Assembly: GCA_017998095.1 (NCBI GenBank)
Contig: JAGODU010000142.1
Location: forward strand, 1-10,110
Direction of reading: 5' to 3'
Length of the DNA stretch: 10,110 nt
Origin: Prolixibacteraceae bacterium
GTDB lineage: Bacteria > Bacteroidota > Bacteroidia > Bacteroidales > Prolixibacteraceae
Part shown: in pieces, positions 1-6,984 of the stretch
Position numbering within the stretch: the stretch's first letter is position 1
Layout of the letters: each line of letters opens with the position of its first letter
The notes under the pieces: model-generated
Seen by the model: the letters and a program-made list of their open reading frames with translations, nothing else
Told to the model about the DNA's origin: nothing
Databases searched by the model: none
Program-made: the position numbers and the translations under genes

Positions 1-469
1 AAGTTATCAGTATAACCTGCTGGGCGATAAGTTCTTCAGTAATGAAGACAGCTATACTTATCCAACCTCGATGGTTGGTTTAAACCTAAAGATTCCCATT
101 TTTGCCGGTATGTCAAAAAATGCAAAGCTTAAGGGTGCACAGATTGAACTTATGAAACTTAAGGAAGATGAGCAGTCGCTAAGCAAATCGCTCAATATGG
201 CATATCAAAATGCATATCTGAAGCTGAACGATAGCAAACGTACAATTAATGCACAACGTCAGAATATGGAGCTTGCAGGAGAAGTATTCCGTGTATCGGA
301 ATCAAACTTTCAGCAGGGAATAGCTTCCTTATCTGATGTGCTTAACGCCAATTCATCTTTAATCCAATCTCAAATCAGCTATGCCGATGCACTGAGCAAG
401 TATATGACAGCATATATCGATTTGCATAAGGCAAATGGCACAATCAAAGACTTATTAAACAGTAAATAA
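1..469 (+). CDS. TolC-family outer-membrane efflux protein, 3' part only
   Basis: The reading frame is open from base 2 to the stop at 467-469, so the gene starts left of the window and about 155 codons are visible. An internal ATG at 71 is not the start, because the frame continues upstream with protein-like sequence (SYQYNLLGDKFFSNEDSYTY). The visible part has the layout of a TolC C-terminal half: a beta-strand segment 'GLNLKIPIFAG' typical of the barrel, then long amphipathic helices rich in Asn, Gln, Ser and Leu. It also has the 'YQNAYLKLNDSK' and 'NFQQGIASLSDVLNANSSLIQSQ' patterns usual in outer-membrane efflux proteins, and it ends with 'YMTAYIDLHKANG'. The channel carries substrate from the periplasm through the outer membrane. 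The adaptor gene starts 11 nt after the stop, which supports one transcript with the RND pump. The transported substrate cannot be read from this part. Confidence 0.9.
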   Translation, partial: SYQYNLLGDKFFSNEDSYTYPTSMVGLNLKIPIFAGMSKNAKLKGAQIELMKLKEDEQSLSKSLNMAYQNAYLKLNDSKRTINAQRQNMELAGEVFRVSESNFQQGIASLSDVLNANSSLIQSQISYADALSKYMTAYIDLHKANGTIKDLLNSK

Positions 470-480
470 AATTATAACAT

Positions 481-1530
481 ATGAAAAGAGTAATTAATAC
501 ACTTGTAATCGTGGCTATAATAGCCGCAATAGTCCTTGTTCTAAGGATGAACAAAAAAACCAATCAGCAAAAGACAGAGTTGGCTTCAATGGTAGCAACA
601 GCAGTACCTGTTCAGATTGATGTGGTTGGTGAAGAAGTTTTTACCACTGATTTTATTTCCAATGGAGTACTTGAGCCAATCAGGGAACTTTCTTTTGTTT
701 CAGATGTATCCGGTCGGGTAGTAAGCATTGCGGTAGAAAAAGGAAGCTGGGTTCAAAAAGGACAAAAATTAATCAATATTGATGATGAAATGCTTAAGGC
801 TGATTTCACAGCTAATGAGGCAAGTTATAATGCTTTGAAAACTGATTACGAACGTTTTGAAAAGGCAAAGGAAAATGGCGGTGTTACAGCTCAGCAATTC
901 GATAATATCCGTACACAGCTTATAGCAGCAGAAAGCCGTTATATCGTTAGCAAGCGCCGTTTGGCTGATGCAACAATTAAATCACCTATATCAGGATTCA
1001 TTAATGAAAGATATGTTGAAGTGGGAGCATTGCTTAATCCGGGTGCCAAACTTTTTGATATTGTTGATGATTCACAGTTGAAACTGAAATGCAGTATTAC
1101 CGAATCTCAGGTTTTAAGTATAAGCAAGGGGCAGGAAGTTAATATTAAAACAGATGCTTACCCGAGTCAGTTGTATTCAGGTACCATTTCATTTATTGGT
1201 AAGAAGTCGGGCATGGGACTTAGCTATCCTATTGAAATAGTCATTAAAAATAAGCAGGAATTAATGACAGGACAGTTTGTTACAGCTGATTTTAAATCTG
1301 TTACTCAACAAAAAGGTATACTGATCCCAAGAAATGCTGTTAGTGGTAGCGTGAAATCTGCAAGTGTTTATGTAGTAAAAAATGGCATTGCCCAACAACG
1401 CGACATAAGCATTGGAAATATGGTTGGAAAGAGGGTAGAGGTAATTCAGGGTCTTCAGGCCGGTGATAGCATTGTTGTGGCCGGACTTATAGATGTTACC
1501 GATGGTGTAAAAGTGGTTAACAGAAAATAA
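481..1530 (+). CDS. RND efflux periplasmic adaptor (HlyD/membrane fusion protein family)
   Basis: A complete 349-residue membrane fusion protein, a normal length for the family. Residues 4-21 form one hydrophobic N-terminal segment (signal anchor) with no lipobox cysteine, so it is probably anchored by this helix with the rest in the periplasm. The two halves of the lipoyl-like barrel-sandwich domain are clear at about 73-105 (VSGRVVSIAVEKGSWVQKGQ) and 166-197 (IKSPISGFINERYVEVGALL). They are separated by an alpha-hairpin of about 60 residues (106-165) that would contact the TolC partner. A beta-barrel domain covers about 200-272 and a membrane-proximal domain about 277-349. It bridges the pump encoded next, 7 nt downstream, and the channel encoded just upstream. 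The ATG at 481 follows the previous stop closely and starts directly at the positively charged end of the anchor. No Shine-Dalgarno sequence is seen, as is normal in Bacteroidota. Confidence 0.95.
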   Translation: MKRVINTLVIVAIIAAIVLVLRMNKKTNQQKTELASMVATAVPVQIDVVGEEVFTTDFISNGVLEPIRELSFVSDVSGRVVSIAVEKGSWVQKGQKLINIDDEMLKADFTANEASYNALKTDYERFEKAKENGGVTAQQFDNIRTQLIAAESRYIVSKRRLADATIKSPISGFINERYVEVGALLNPGAKLFDIVDDSQLKLKCSITESQVLSISKGQEVNIKTDAYPSQLYSGTISFIGKKSGMGLSYPIEIVIKNKQELMTGQFVTADFKSVTQQKGILIPRNAVSGSVKSASVYVVKNGIAQQRDISIGNMVGKRVEVIQGLQAGDSIVVAGLIDVTDGVKVVNRK

Positions 1531-1537
1531 TCAGACA

Positions 1538-4500
1538 ATGAAAATATCCGAAATATCAATAAAGCGGCCGATTTACGTAATAGTATTTTTTGCCGTTCTA
1601 ACCTTACTCGGTTATCTGGGATTTCGTAATCTTAGTGCTGAGTTGATGCCAAAGTTTACTCCACCAGTTATCAATGTTCAGGTGGTTTATCCGGGAGCTT
1701 CACCACAAGAGGTTGAAAACTCATTAACAAGAAAGCTGGAAAACGCCCTTTCAAGTATGGAGGGAATTGATCAAATACAATCTTATTCCTTTGAAGGAAT
1801 GTCGATGCTTTTCGTTTCTTTTAAATACGGAACCGATATCGACAAGTCGATTACTAAAGCTCAAAACCTTGTAGCTTCGAAGATGATGGAGTTGCCCCGT
1901 GATATACTGTCACCAACAATTAATAAGGTAACCGTTGACGATAAGCCCATTATTTCAATTGCTGCCACCTCTAATCTTGAGGCAACACAGTTTTATGATT
2001 TGATGGACAAGCGAATTCTTCCTGATATAAATGGTATAAAAGGTGTTGCAAAGGTAAGCTTGTTTGGTGGTCAGTCACGCGAAATACAAGTAAATCTCGA
2101 TATGGATAAGATGCGGGCACTTGGCATTTCCCCGATTCAAATTCAGGGAGCAATTCGTGGTTCTAACCTCGACTTCCCGACAGGTAGCCTTAAGAGCTCT
2201 GAAACGTCAACAATAGTACGTTTATCCGGAAAGCTTCAAAGTGTTGAGGAAATTAAAAATCTGGTTATTATGACATTGCCTACCGGTAGTCAGATCAGGT
2301 TAAAAGATGTTGCTGAAATTTCAGATGCAATAAAAGATGCTACATCTCTTGCAAGGGTTAACGGGCAGGAAGCCTTACTTATTAATCTGCTTAAGCAAGG
2401 AGATGCCAATGCCATTGATGTGAGCGATATGGTCAGAAAGCGTATTTCGGAACTGGAATCAGAATTTGCTGACGAAGGTTTAAAGATGGTGATTGCACAA
2501 GATTCAACAGACTTTACCCGTCAATCAATAAATTCAGTACTTGGTGACCTGGTAATGATTGTAGTACTGGTTACATTAGTGATGTTATTCTTCCTGCATA
2601 GTTTCCGCAACGCATTGATAGTTATGGCAGTTGTTCCGATTTCGCTTATTTCTACTTTTATTGGTATGCAAATGCTGGACTTCACCCTCAACCTCATGTC
2701 ATTGCTTGGTTTATCTCTGGTTGTAGGCGTTTTGGTTGACGATGCCATTGTAGTTATTGAGAATGTGTATCGTCATATGGAAATGGGTAAAAACCCTGTC
2801 AGGGCAACGTTCGACGCTATGAAGGAGATTGGCTTTGTTGTTATTTCTACTACAGCTGTGTTAATAGTTGTTTTCCTTCCTGTTGCTCTTACAAATACTT
2901 TAGTGTCTGATATTTTACGTCAGTTTTCTGTTGTCATTGTAATTTCTGTTGTTATAAGCCTTGTTGCAGCTTTGACTTTAATTCCAATGCTGACATCACG
3001 ATTTGGCAAAATAGAAAACATTTCCGGTAGAGGAATTTTCAAAAGAATACTGACCGGATTTGAGAAGATGATAGAGAACTTCAGCAATTGGATTTCCAGA
3101 ATACTTGAATGGTCGTTATCACATAAGAGGTGGCTTGGAATGATTGTAATAGCTGTTACTATTGCTGTATTTTCACTTTTCCCGCTGGGGTATATAGGTT
3201 TTGAATTCTTACCTAGTGTAGACAGGGGCGAATTTATGGTTCAAATGGAGATGCCAAAGGATATTTCATTTGAAGAATCAAATGCATTGGTACGCCGTGC
3301 TGAAGACTGGATGCGTTCTCAGCCGGATGTTAAGAATGTAATTACAACTGTAGGGGCAACCAGCGATAACAAGCAAAGTGCAAGAGGTACAGCATATTTA
3401 GCTGAAATGAATATTGAACTTGTTCCCGACGATCAGCGTGATATGGAGACAAGTCAATACATTACATTTATCAAACAACCACTTTCTGATTTTCTATTGG
3501 ATGCCAGGATAAAAATATTCAACGTTGCTCTAACAGGTGAAGCTTCTAAAGCTCCGGTTGAGTATGTAATTAGTGGCACCAATACAGATACACTTATGTT
3601 GTTTGCAGACAGGGCATTAGGGATAATGAGGAAGATACCGGGAACTATGCAGCAGGAGCTTTCTGTTGAAAGAGGATTGCCGGAAATCTCTGTTAATGTA
3701 AACCGGGATAAGATGTCGGCCCTTGGTTTGACAATGGATAACGTTGGACTTACAATGCAAATGGCTTTTCAGGGTAATAATACATTGAAATACACTGAAA
3801 ATAACTATGAATATGACATCAACATCAGAGCAGATAAGGCTTTCAGACAGCAGCCTGCTGATGTTGAGAACCTCACTTTTGTAAACAGTCGTGGAGAAAA
3901 GATTCGTTTGGGTCAGTTTGCCGATGTAAAACTTAGTACAGGTCCAAATAAACTGGAAAGATATAACCGAAACAGCTCTGTAACTATTCGTTCGCAGGTA
4001 TTGGGGACAACAGCAGGAGATGTATCTGCTCAATTCTTAAGCGATGTAGAAAAGATAAGCATTCCAAAGGGGGTGAAGATTGAAGCTACAGGTGATTTGA
4101 AATCGATGTCCGACTCTATGAGTGTATTGATGGGGGCTTTGCTACTTTCGGTTGTTCTTATTTATCTATCGATGGTTGTACTTTATAACAACTGGGTAGA
4201 TCCGCTGGTTGTTATGTTTTCTATTCCGCTTTCAATTGTAGGTGCTGTTCTGGCCTTAGCACTAACAAACACTCCAATGAGCATATATGGAATGTTGGGT
4301 TTTGTAGTTCTTATTGGTCTTGTAGCCAAGAACGCTATTTTGTTGGTTGACTTTGCCATAGAAGCCAGAAAACAAGGAAAAACTGTTGATGAAGCATTGA
4401 TTAGTGCAGTTAAGATCAGAACACGTCCAATCCTTATGACAGCCTTGTCAACAATAATAGGAATGTTACCTGTAGCACTTTCAACAGGGGCAGGAGCAGA

Positions 4501-4654
4501 ACTACTCAACGGTATGGCATGGGTTATCATTGGAGGTATGACATTATCAACATTGCTTACGCTGGTTGTTGTTCCTGTTGTATTTAAAATTTTCCATTCC
4601 GGGAAACGTAAAAAACAATCAATTGATATTGAAAAATTAATGCGGGAATATTAA
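1538..4654 (+). CDS. RND-family efflux pump, inner-membrane permease (HAE1/AcrB-like)
   Basis: A complete 1038-residue RND permease, matching the usual 1000-1050 residues. It has the duplicated RND layout: TM1 at about 12-30, a large periplasmic porter loop to about 330, TM2-6 at about 335-485, TM7 at about 533-552, a second large loop to about 858, and TM8-12 to about 1017. The proton relay residues are visible: the Asp pair D401-D402 in 'VGVLVDDAIVVIENV' (TM4) and K931 in 'IGLVAKNAILLVDFA' (TM10), equivalent to D407/D408 and K940 of AcrB. The double Asp and the Lys fit hydrophobe/amphiphile (HAE) pumps better than the CzcA heavy-metal type. The pump would export small toxic molecules, antibiotics or lipids using proton flow, but the substrate cannot be predicted here. 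It ends the operon, with a strong terminator 22 nt after the stop. I see no frameshift or lost motif. Confidence 0.96.
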   Translation: MKISEISIKRPIYVIVFFAVLTLLGYLGFRNLSAELMPKFTPPVINVQVVYPGASPQEVENSLTRKLENALSSMEGIDQIQSYSFEGMSMLFVSFKYGTDIDKSITKAQNLVASKMMELPRDILSPTINKVTVDDKPIISIAATSNLEATQFYDLMDKRILPDINGIKGVAKVSLFGGQSREIQVNLDMDKMRALGISPIQIQGAIRGSNLDFPTGSLKSSETSTIVRLSGKLQSVEEIKNLVIMTLPTGSQIRLKDVAEISDAIKDATSLARVNGQEALLINLLKQGDANAIDVSDMVRKRISELESEFADEGLKMVIAQDSTDFTRQSINSVLGDLVMIVVLVTLVMLFFLHSFRNALIVMAVVPISLISTFIGMQMLDFTLNLMSLLGLSLVVGVLVDDAIVVIENVYRHMEMGKNPVRATFDAMKEIGFVVISTTAVLIVVFLPVALTNTLVSDILRQFSVVIVISVVISLVAALTLIPMLTSRFGKIENISGRGIFKRILTGFEKMIENFSNWISRILEWSLSHKRWLGMIVIAVTIAVFSLFPLGYIGFEFLPSVDRGEFMVQMEMPKDISFEESNALVRRAEDWMRSQPDVKNVITTVGATSDNKQSARGTAYLAEMNIELVPDDQRDMETSQYITFIKQPLSDFLLDARIKIFNVALTGEASKAPVEYVISGTNTDTLMLFADRALGIMRKIPGTMQQELSVERGLPEISVNVNRDKMSALGLTMDNVGLTMQMAFQGNNTLKYTENNYEYDINIRADKAFRQQPADVENLTFVNSRGEKIRLGQFADVKLSTGPNKLERYNRNSSVTIRSQVLGTTAGDVSAQFLSDVEKISIPKGVKIEATGDLKSMSDSMSVLMGALLLSVVLIYLSMVVLYNNWVDPLVVMFSIPLSIVGAVLALALTNTPMSIYGMLGFVVLIGLVAKNAILLVDFAIEARKQGKTVDEALISAVKIRTRPILMTALSTIIGMLPVALSTGAGAELLNGMAWVIIGGMTLSTLLTLVVVPVVFKIFHSGKRKKQSIDIEKLMREY

Positions 4655-4676
4655 ATAAAATATTTGCCCATTTCGT

Positions 4677-4704
4677 AAGGGCGACCACAAGGGTCGCCCT
4701 TTTT
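4677..4704 (+). terminator. Intrinsic terminator of the RND efflux operon
   Basis: The arm AAGGGCGACC (4677-4686) pairs perfectly with GGTCGCCCTT (4692-4701) around the 5-nt loop ACAAG, and a run of T follows (4700-4704). This 10-bp GC-rich stem in an AT-rich spacer just after the pump gene is a textbook Rho-independent terminator. It separates the efflux operon from the next gene. Confidence 0.93.
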
Positions 4705-4707
4705 ATT

Positions 4708-4715
4708 TACGTTTG
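4708..4715 (+). promoter_or_regulatory. Candidate Bacteroidota -7 element (TACGTTTG)
   Basis: TACGTTTG matches the Bacteroidota sigma-ABfr -7 consensus TAnnTTTG exactly and lies 30 nt before the ATG at 4746, a plausible distance. I see no clear -33 TTTG; that position would fall within the terminator hairpin. The 8-mer is short, so a chance match is possible. Confidence 0.4.
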
Positions 4716-4745
4716 CCTATATAAAATTGGCATTAAATAAAAAGC

Positions 4746-5196
4746 ATGGATAAATTTGAAATTTCTGTAAAAAGATTTGATGAATTTGCATCAGAATATG
4801 CTGTAAGATTTATGAATATAGAATCTTATCAAAAACATTTTGATGAATTCACTGATATGATTGAAAACAGTCAGCCCAAGATAAATGTGTTCATTTTGTT
4901 TGCCTTTTCTGTCTAAAACAGATACAGATAAACTGATATCTGATTGCTCAGCTATTCTTAATAAATACGGGGTGCTTTATTTAAGTACGATGGAAGGTGA
5001 TGAAACTAAAGCCGGATTTGAAACTACAAGTTTTTCAGGTGATTCGGAACTTTACTTCAATTATCATTTACGTCACGATTTAGAAAAGTCGCTCATTAAA
5101 TCAGGTTTTTCAATTGATTATAATACTCATCAGGATTATAAAGAATCTGATGGAAGTATCTCAGTTGATTTAATAATGATAGGAAGAAAGAATTAA
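4746..5196 (+). pseudogene. Class I SAM-dependent methyltransferase, internally deleted remnant
   Basis: Two pieces of one methyltransferase lie in different frames. From the ATG at 4746, about 46 codons encode a typical N-terminal helix region (KRFDEFASEYAVRFMN and HFDEFTDMIENSQPKI); this frame then degenerates and stops at 4914-4916. From 4885 another frame runs 103 codons to 5196, beginning MCSFCLPFLSKTDTDKLI, which resembles the motif IV region onward, and continuing 'CSAILNKYGVLYLSTMEGD' to the usual C-terminal strand 'VDLIMIGRKN'. In intact relatives the 'QPKI' position leads straight into motif I (E-x-G-x-G-x-G type) and about 60-75 residues of SAM-binding fold before the 'CSFCLPF' segment. 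All of this is missing, so neither piece could bind SAM. A gene caller would probably report only 4885-5196 as a short methyltransferase. The junction lies near 4881-4887. A real internal deletion is most likely; an assembly error is the alternative. Confidence 0.75.
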
Positions 5197-5244
5197 TTAT
5201 TATTGTAACTTTCAATTCAGAATCTATTGAAAAATCATTTGTAA

Positions 5245-6228
5245 ATGAGGTTTAAAACCATAATTCTGATAGCGTTAGTTATATTATCTTCTTGTAATAA
5301 AGATAACGATCCTGATAATGCAATAGATTATAAACAGGAAATGAGAGACTTTGTAATTGGAATTAGCCAGTATTCAAAATCTGTAAAATCAGACTTCATA
5401 GTTATCCCACAAAATGGAATTGAATTAGTTACTGACAATGGTGAAGAAACAGGACAGCCTCATACAGCATATTTAGACGCTATTGATGCAAACGGACAGG
5501 AAGATTTATTCTACGGATATGATAATGATGATCAGGCGACACCAACTGAAGTAACAGCTTATTTAAAGGCCTTTCTTGATATATCAAACGAAAAGGGAAA
5601 AATAATCCTGGTTACCGATTATTGTTTTACGCATTCAAAAATGACTAATTCGTATTCAGAAAACAGCAACCACAATTATATTTCATTTGCTGCCGACCAC
5701 AGAGGGCTTGATAATATTCCTGCATTTCCAGATCCGATTTATAATGAGAATGATGAAGTAATTGCCAGGATATCAGAGGTGAAAAACTTTTTGTATTTAA
5801 TAAATCCTGAAAGTTTTATATCAAAAAAAGATTTTATCGATGCAGTGACATCTACCAATTATGATCTTCTTATAATGGATTTGTTTTTTAATGATGGCAC
5901 TGAGTTCACTTCTTCTGAAATTGATAAATTACGGAATAAAGCCAATGGAGGAAAACGCCTTGTAATTTCGTACATGTCAATAGGAGAGGCTGAAGATTAC
6001 AGGTATTACTGGCAGAACAGCTGGAAAAAGGGAAATCCCGAATGGCTAAGTACTGAAAATCCTGATTGGGAAGGAAACTTCAAGGTGAAATATTGGGAAA
6101 AGGAATGGCAGGATATTATATACGGTAACGATAACTCTTATCTGAAAAAAATCTTAGAATCTAACTTTGATGGTGTATATTTTGATATCATTGATGGATT
6201 TGAGTATTTTGAAAATTTAAACAAGTAG
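5245..6228 (+). CDS. GH114/TM1410-like lipoprotein (endo-alpha-1,4-polygalactosaminidase-related)
   Basis: A 327-residue protein with a lipoprotein signal: a charged start, a hydrophobic core (residues 5-14) and the lipobox LSSC with the lipidated Cys at 17. The following residues NKDNDPDN are acidic, resembling the signal that sends Bacteroidota lipoproteins to the cell surface (inference). The rest fits the COG2342/GH114 TIM-barrel family: 'YMSIGEAEDYRYYW' (243-256), 'NPEWL..ENPDWEGNFKVKYW' (264-284) and the terminal 'FDGVYFDIIDGFEYF' (308-322) are family hallmarks. E248 and D314 are possible active-site acids by position. Characterised relatives cut alpha-1,4-linked galactosamine polymers, and some older databases label the family as Cys-tRNA synthetase in error. 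The true substrate here is unknown. The protein ends just after the last family motif, as relatives do, so it looks intact, unlike the damaged genes on both sides. The start at 5245 is set by the signal peptide. Confidence 0.82.
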   Translation: MRFKTIILIALVILSSCNKDNDPDNAIDYKQEMRDFVIGISQYSKSVKSDFIVIPQNGIELVTDNGEETGQPHTAYLDAIDANGQEDLFYGYDNDDQATPTEVTAYLKAFLDISNEKGKIILVTDYCFTHSKMTNSYSENSNHNYISFAADHRGLDNIPAFPDPIYNENDEVIARISEVKNFLYLINPESFISKKDFIDAVTSTNYDLLIMDLFFNDGTEFTSSEIDKLRNKANGGKRLVISYMSIGEAEDYRYYWQNSWKKGNPEWLSTENPDWEGNFKVKYWEKEWQDIIYGNDNSYLKKILESNFDGVYFDIIDGFEYFENLNK

Positions 6229-6261
6229 TTCCCCGGACTATATGAATATACTTCAATTATT

Positions 6262-6278
6262 GTTTCCCTTTGTGAAAC
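6262..6278. promoter_or_regulatory. Inverted repeat upstream of higBA, possible HigA operator
   Basis: GTTTC (6262-6266) and GAAAC (6274-6278) form a 5-bp inverted repeat with a 7-nt spacer. Similarity extends outward to ATT and AAT with one extra base on one side. It lies just upstream of the -7 element of the toxin-antitoxin locus, where HigA-type repressors usually bind. It is short, so the operator role is inferred from position. Confidence 0.35.
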
Positions 6279-6286
6279 TAATTCTT

Positions 6287-6294
6287 TATATTTG
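6287..6294 (+). promoter_or_regulatory. Candidate -7 promoter element (TATATTTG) for higBA
   Basis: An exact match to the Bacteroidota -7 consensus TAnnTTTG, 11 nt before the ATG of the toxin remnant. A TTTG at 6269-6272 is only 14 nt upstream, closer than the usual 19 or so, so the -33 box is uncertain. The location in front of the toxin-antitoxin locus makes the promoter plausible. Confidence 0.5.
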
Positions 6295-6305
6295 CGAATA
6301 CTAGC

Positions 6306-6395
6306 ATGAAAGTACATCTGATTAAAAAACAATCCATTGCAGAATATACCCAACTCTGTAATGAAGGAAAGCAATATAATATTGATATTTATTAA
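6306..6395 (+). pseudogene. higB: HigB-family toxin remnant (29 codons, core deleted)
   Basis: This short ORF encodes MKVHLIKKQSI fused directly to AEYTQLCNEGKQYNIDIY. The first part matches the start of Bacteroidota HigB toxins (PF09907 family, usually beginning M-K-V-H-L-I-K-K). The second matches their C-terminus, which typically reads close to 'THAEYdkLCkegkQYtI..Y'. Full-length toxins have about 100-110 residues, so roughly 80 central residues are absent. These include the conserved 'NRVVF', 'YRMI' and 'WIGTH' segments that make the mRNA-cleaving fold. The junction keeps the reading frame. The toxin should be inactive. The antitoxin gene follows 20 nt after the stop in the usual higB-higA order. 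The family assignment rests on remembered family sequence, strongly supported by the intact partner. A retained micropeptide role cannot be excluded. Confidence 0.82.
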
Positions 6396-6415
6396 AAGTA
6401 TTTGAAAATAAGAAA

Positions 6416-6856
6416 ATGGGAACTTTAAAATATACTGTAATAAAAAACGATGAACAGTATAAGATATACTGTGAAATTTTAGAAGAATTGGTTAATAGTG
6501 GTGATAAAGCAATTGATGATGAAATAGAATTGCTTACTCTTCTTATTGAAAAATGGGATAATGAGCATACTATATTTAATGATTCAGACCCGATTGTAAT
6601 TCTCACCGCATTAATGGAGGAACATGATTTAAAGGCAAAAGACCTTGCAGAAATTTTGAATTTAACTAAAGGAACAATATCCAAAATTCTGAATTACAAT
6701 AAAGGTCTTTCAAAAGATACGATACGAAGGCTATCTGATTATTTTAAATTATCTCAGGAAGCTTTTAACAGGCCTTACAGATTAAATTCTGAGGAAAGTA
6801 AGCATTTTCAAAATTTTAAAATTCAGAATAAAAGAAACAAAATGATAGAAGCCTAA
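6416..6856 (+). CDS. higA: HigA-family antitoxin, helix-turn-helix regulator
   Basis: A 146-residue protein of the COG5499-type HigA family found beside HigB toxins in Bacteroidota. Residues 1-57 form an acidic helical N-terminal region ('EYLVNSGD'-like segment EELVNSGDKAIDDEIELL) expected to bind the toxin. Residues 60-118 form an XRE-type helix-turn-helix: 'DPIVILTALMEEHDLKAKDL' leads into helix 2 at 74-81 and the recognition helix 'TKGTISKILN' at 84-93. 'GLSKDTIRRLSDYFKLSQEA' and the family-typical 'FNRPY' follow. A Lys-rich tail (129-146) closes it. It would normally neutralise HigB and repress its own promoter. Here the toxin gene next to it is gutted, so HigA is probably an orphan antitoxin that may still act as an autorepressor or cross-neutralise related toxins (inference). 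The gene looks full length. Confidence 0.9.
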   Translation: MGTLKYTVIKNDEQYKIYCEILEELVNSGDKAIDDEIELLTLLIEKWDNEHTIFNDSDPIVILTALMEEHDLKAKDLAEILNLTKGTISKILNYNKGLSKDTIRRLSDYFKLSQEAFNRPYRLNSEESKHFQNFKIQNKRNKMIEA

Positions 6857-6869
6857 AAAAAGGATTTTA

Positions 6870-6941
6870 CTACTTTAAACATTGAAATTCACCATCTTGT
6901 AGCCTTTCTAGTTCAGGGCAGGATTCTTTTAGTATTCTCAT
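6870..6941 (-). other. Possible 3' tail of a lost minus-strand gene
   Basis: On the minus strand a frame from an ATG at 6939-6941 to a stop at 6870-6872 reads MRILKESCPELERLQDGEF and ends QCLK. The frame stays open about 8 codons further upstream. The composition is protein-like rather than AT-noise-like, and it sits between two + strand genes in a stretch where neighbouring genes are deleted. I do not recognise the family. A frame this short can easily occur by chance. Confidence 0.15.
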
Positions 6942-6984
6942 TAAAGAAAATTGTGATAATTTTATAAGGAATTAAATTTTATAT

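Noticed and set aside
71..469. ATG at 71 as the start of a short independent outer-membrane gene
   Set aside because: The same frame is open and protein-like back to base 2, so this is the 3' part of a longer TolC-family gene cut by the window edge.
3617..4033. 138-codon minus-strand open frame inside the RND pump gene
   Set aside because: It lies wholly antisense to a well-conserved coding region and its translation (Cys/Ser/Ile-rich, no domain) resembles nothing. It is a shadow frame.
4183..4530. 115-codon minus-strand open frame at the end of the pump gene
   Set aside because: It is antisense to the conserved TM9-TM12 region of the permease. Its Ala/Thr/Ile-rich composition is the mirror of membrane-helix codons.
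4885..5196. Stand-alone 103-residue methyltransferase-like gene
   Set aside because: It is only the C-terminal half of a class I methyltransferase, and the matching N-terminal half is found directly upstream in another frame. It is better described as one broken gene.
6322..6684. 120-codon minus-strand open frame over the higB remnant and higA
   Set aside because: It is antisense to the recognisable HigA. The Phe/Ser/Ile-rich translation has no family features.
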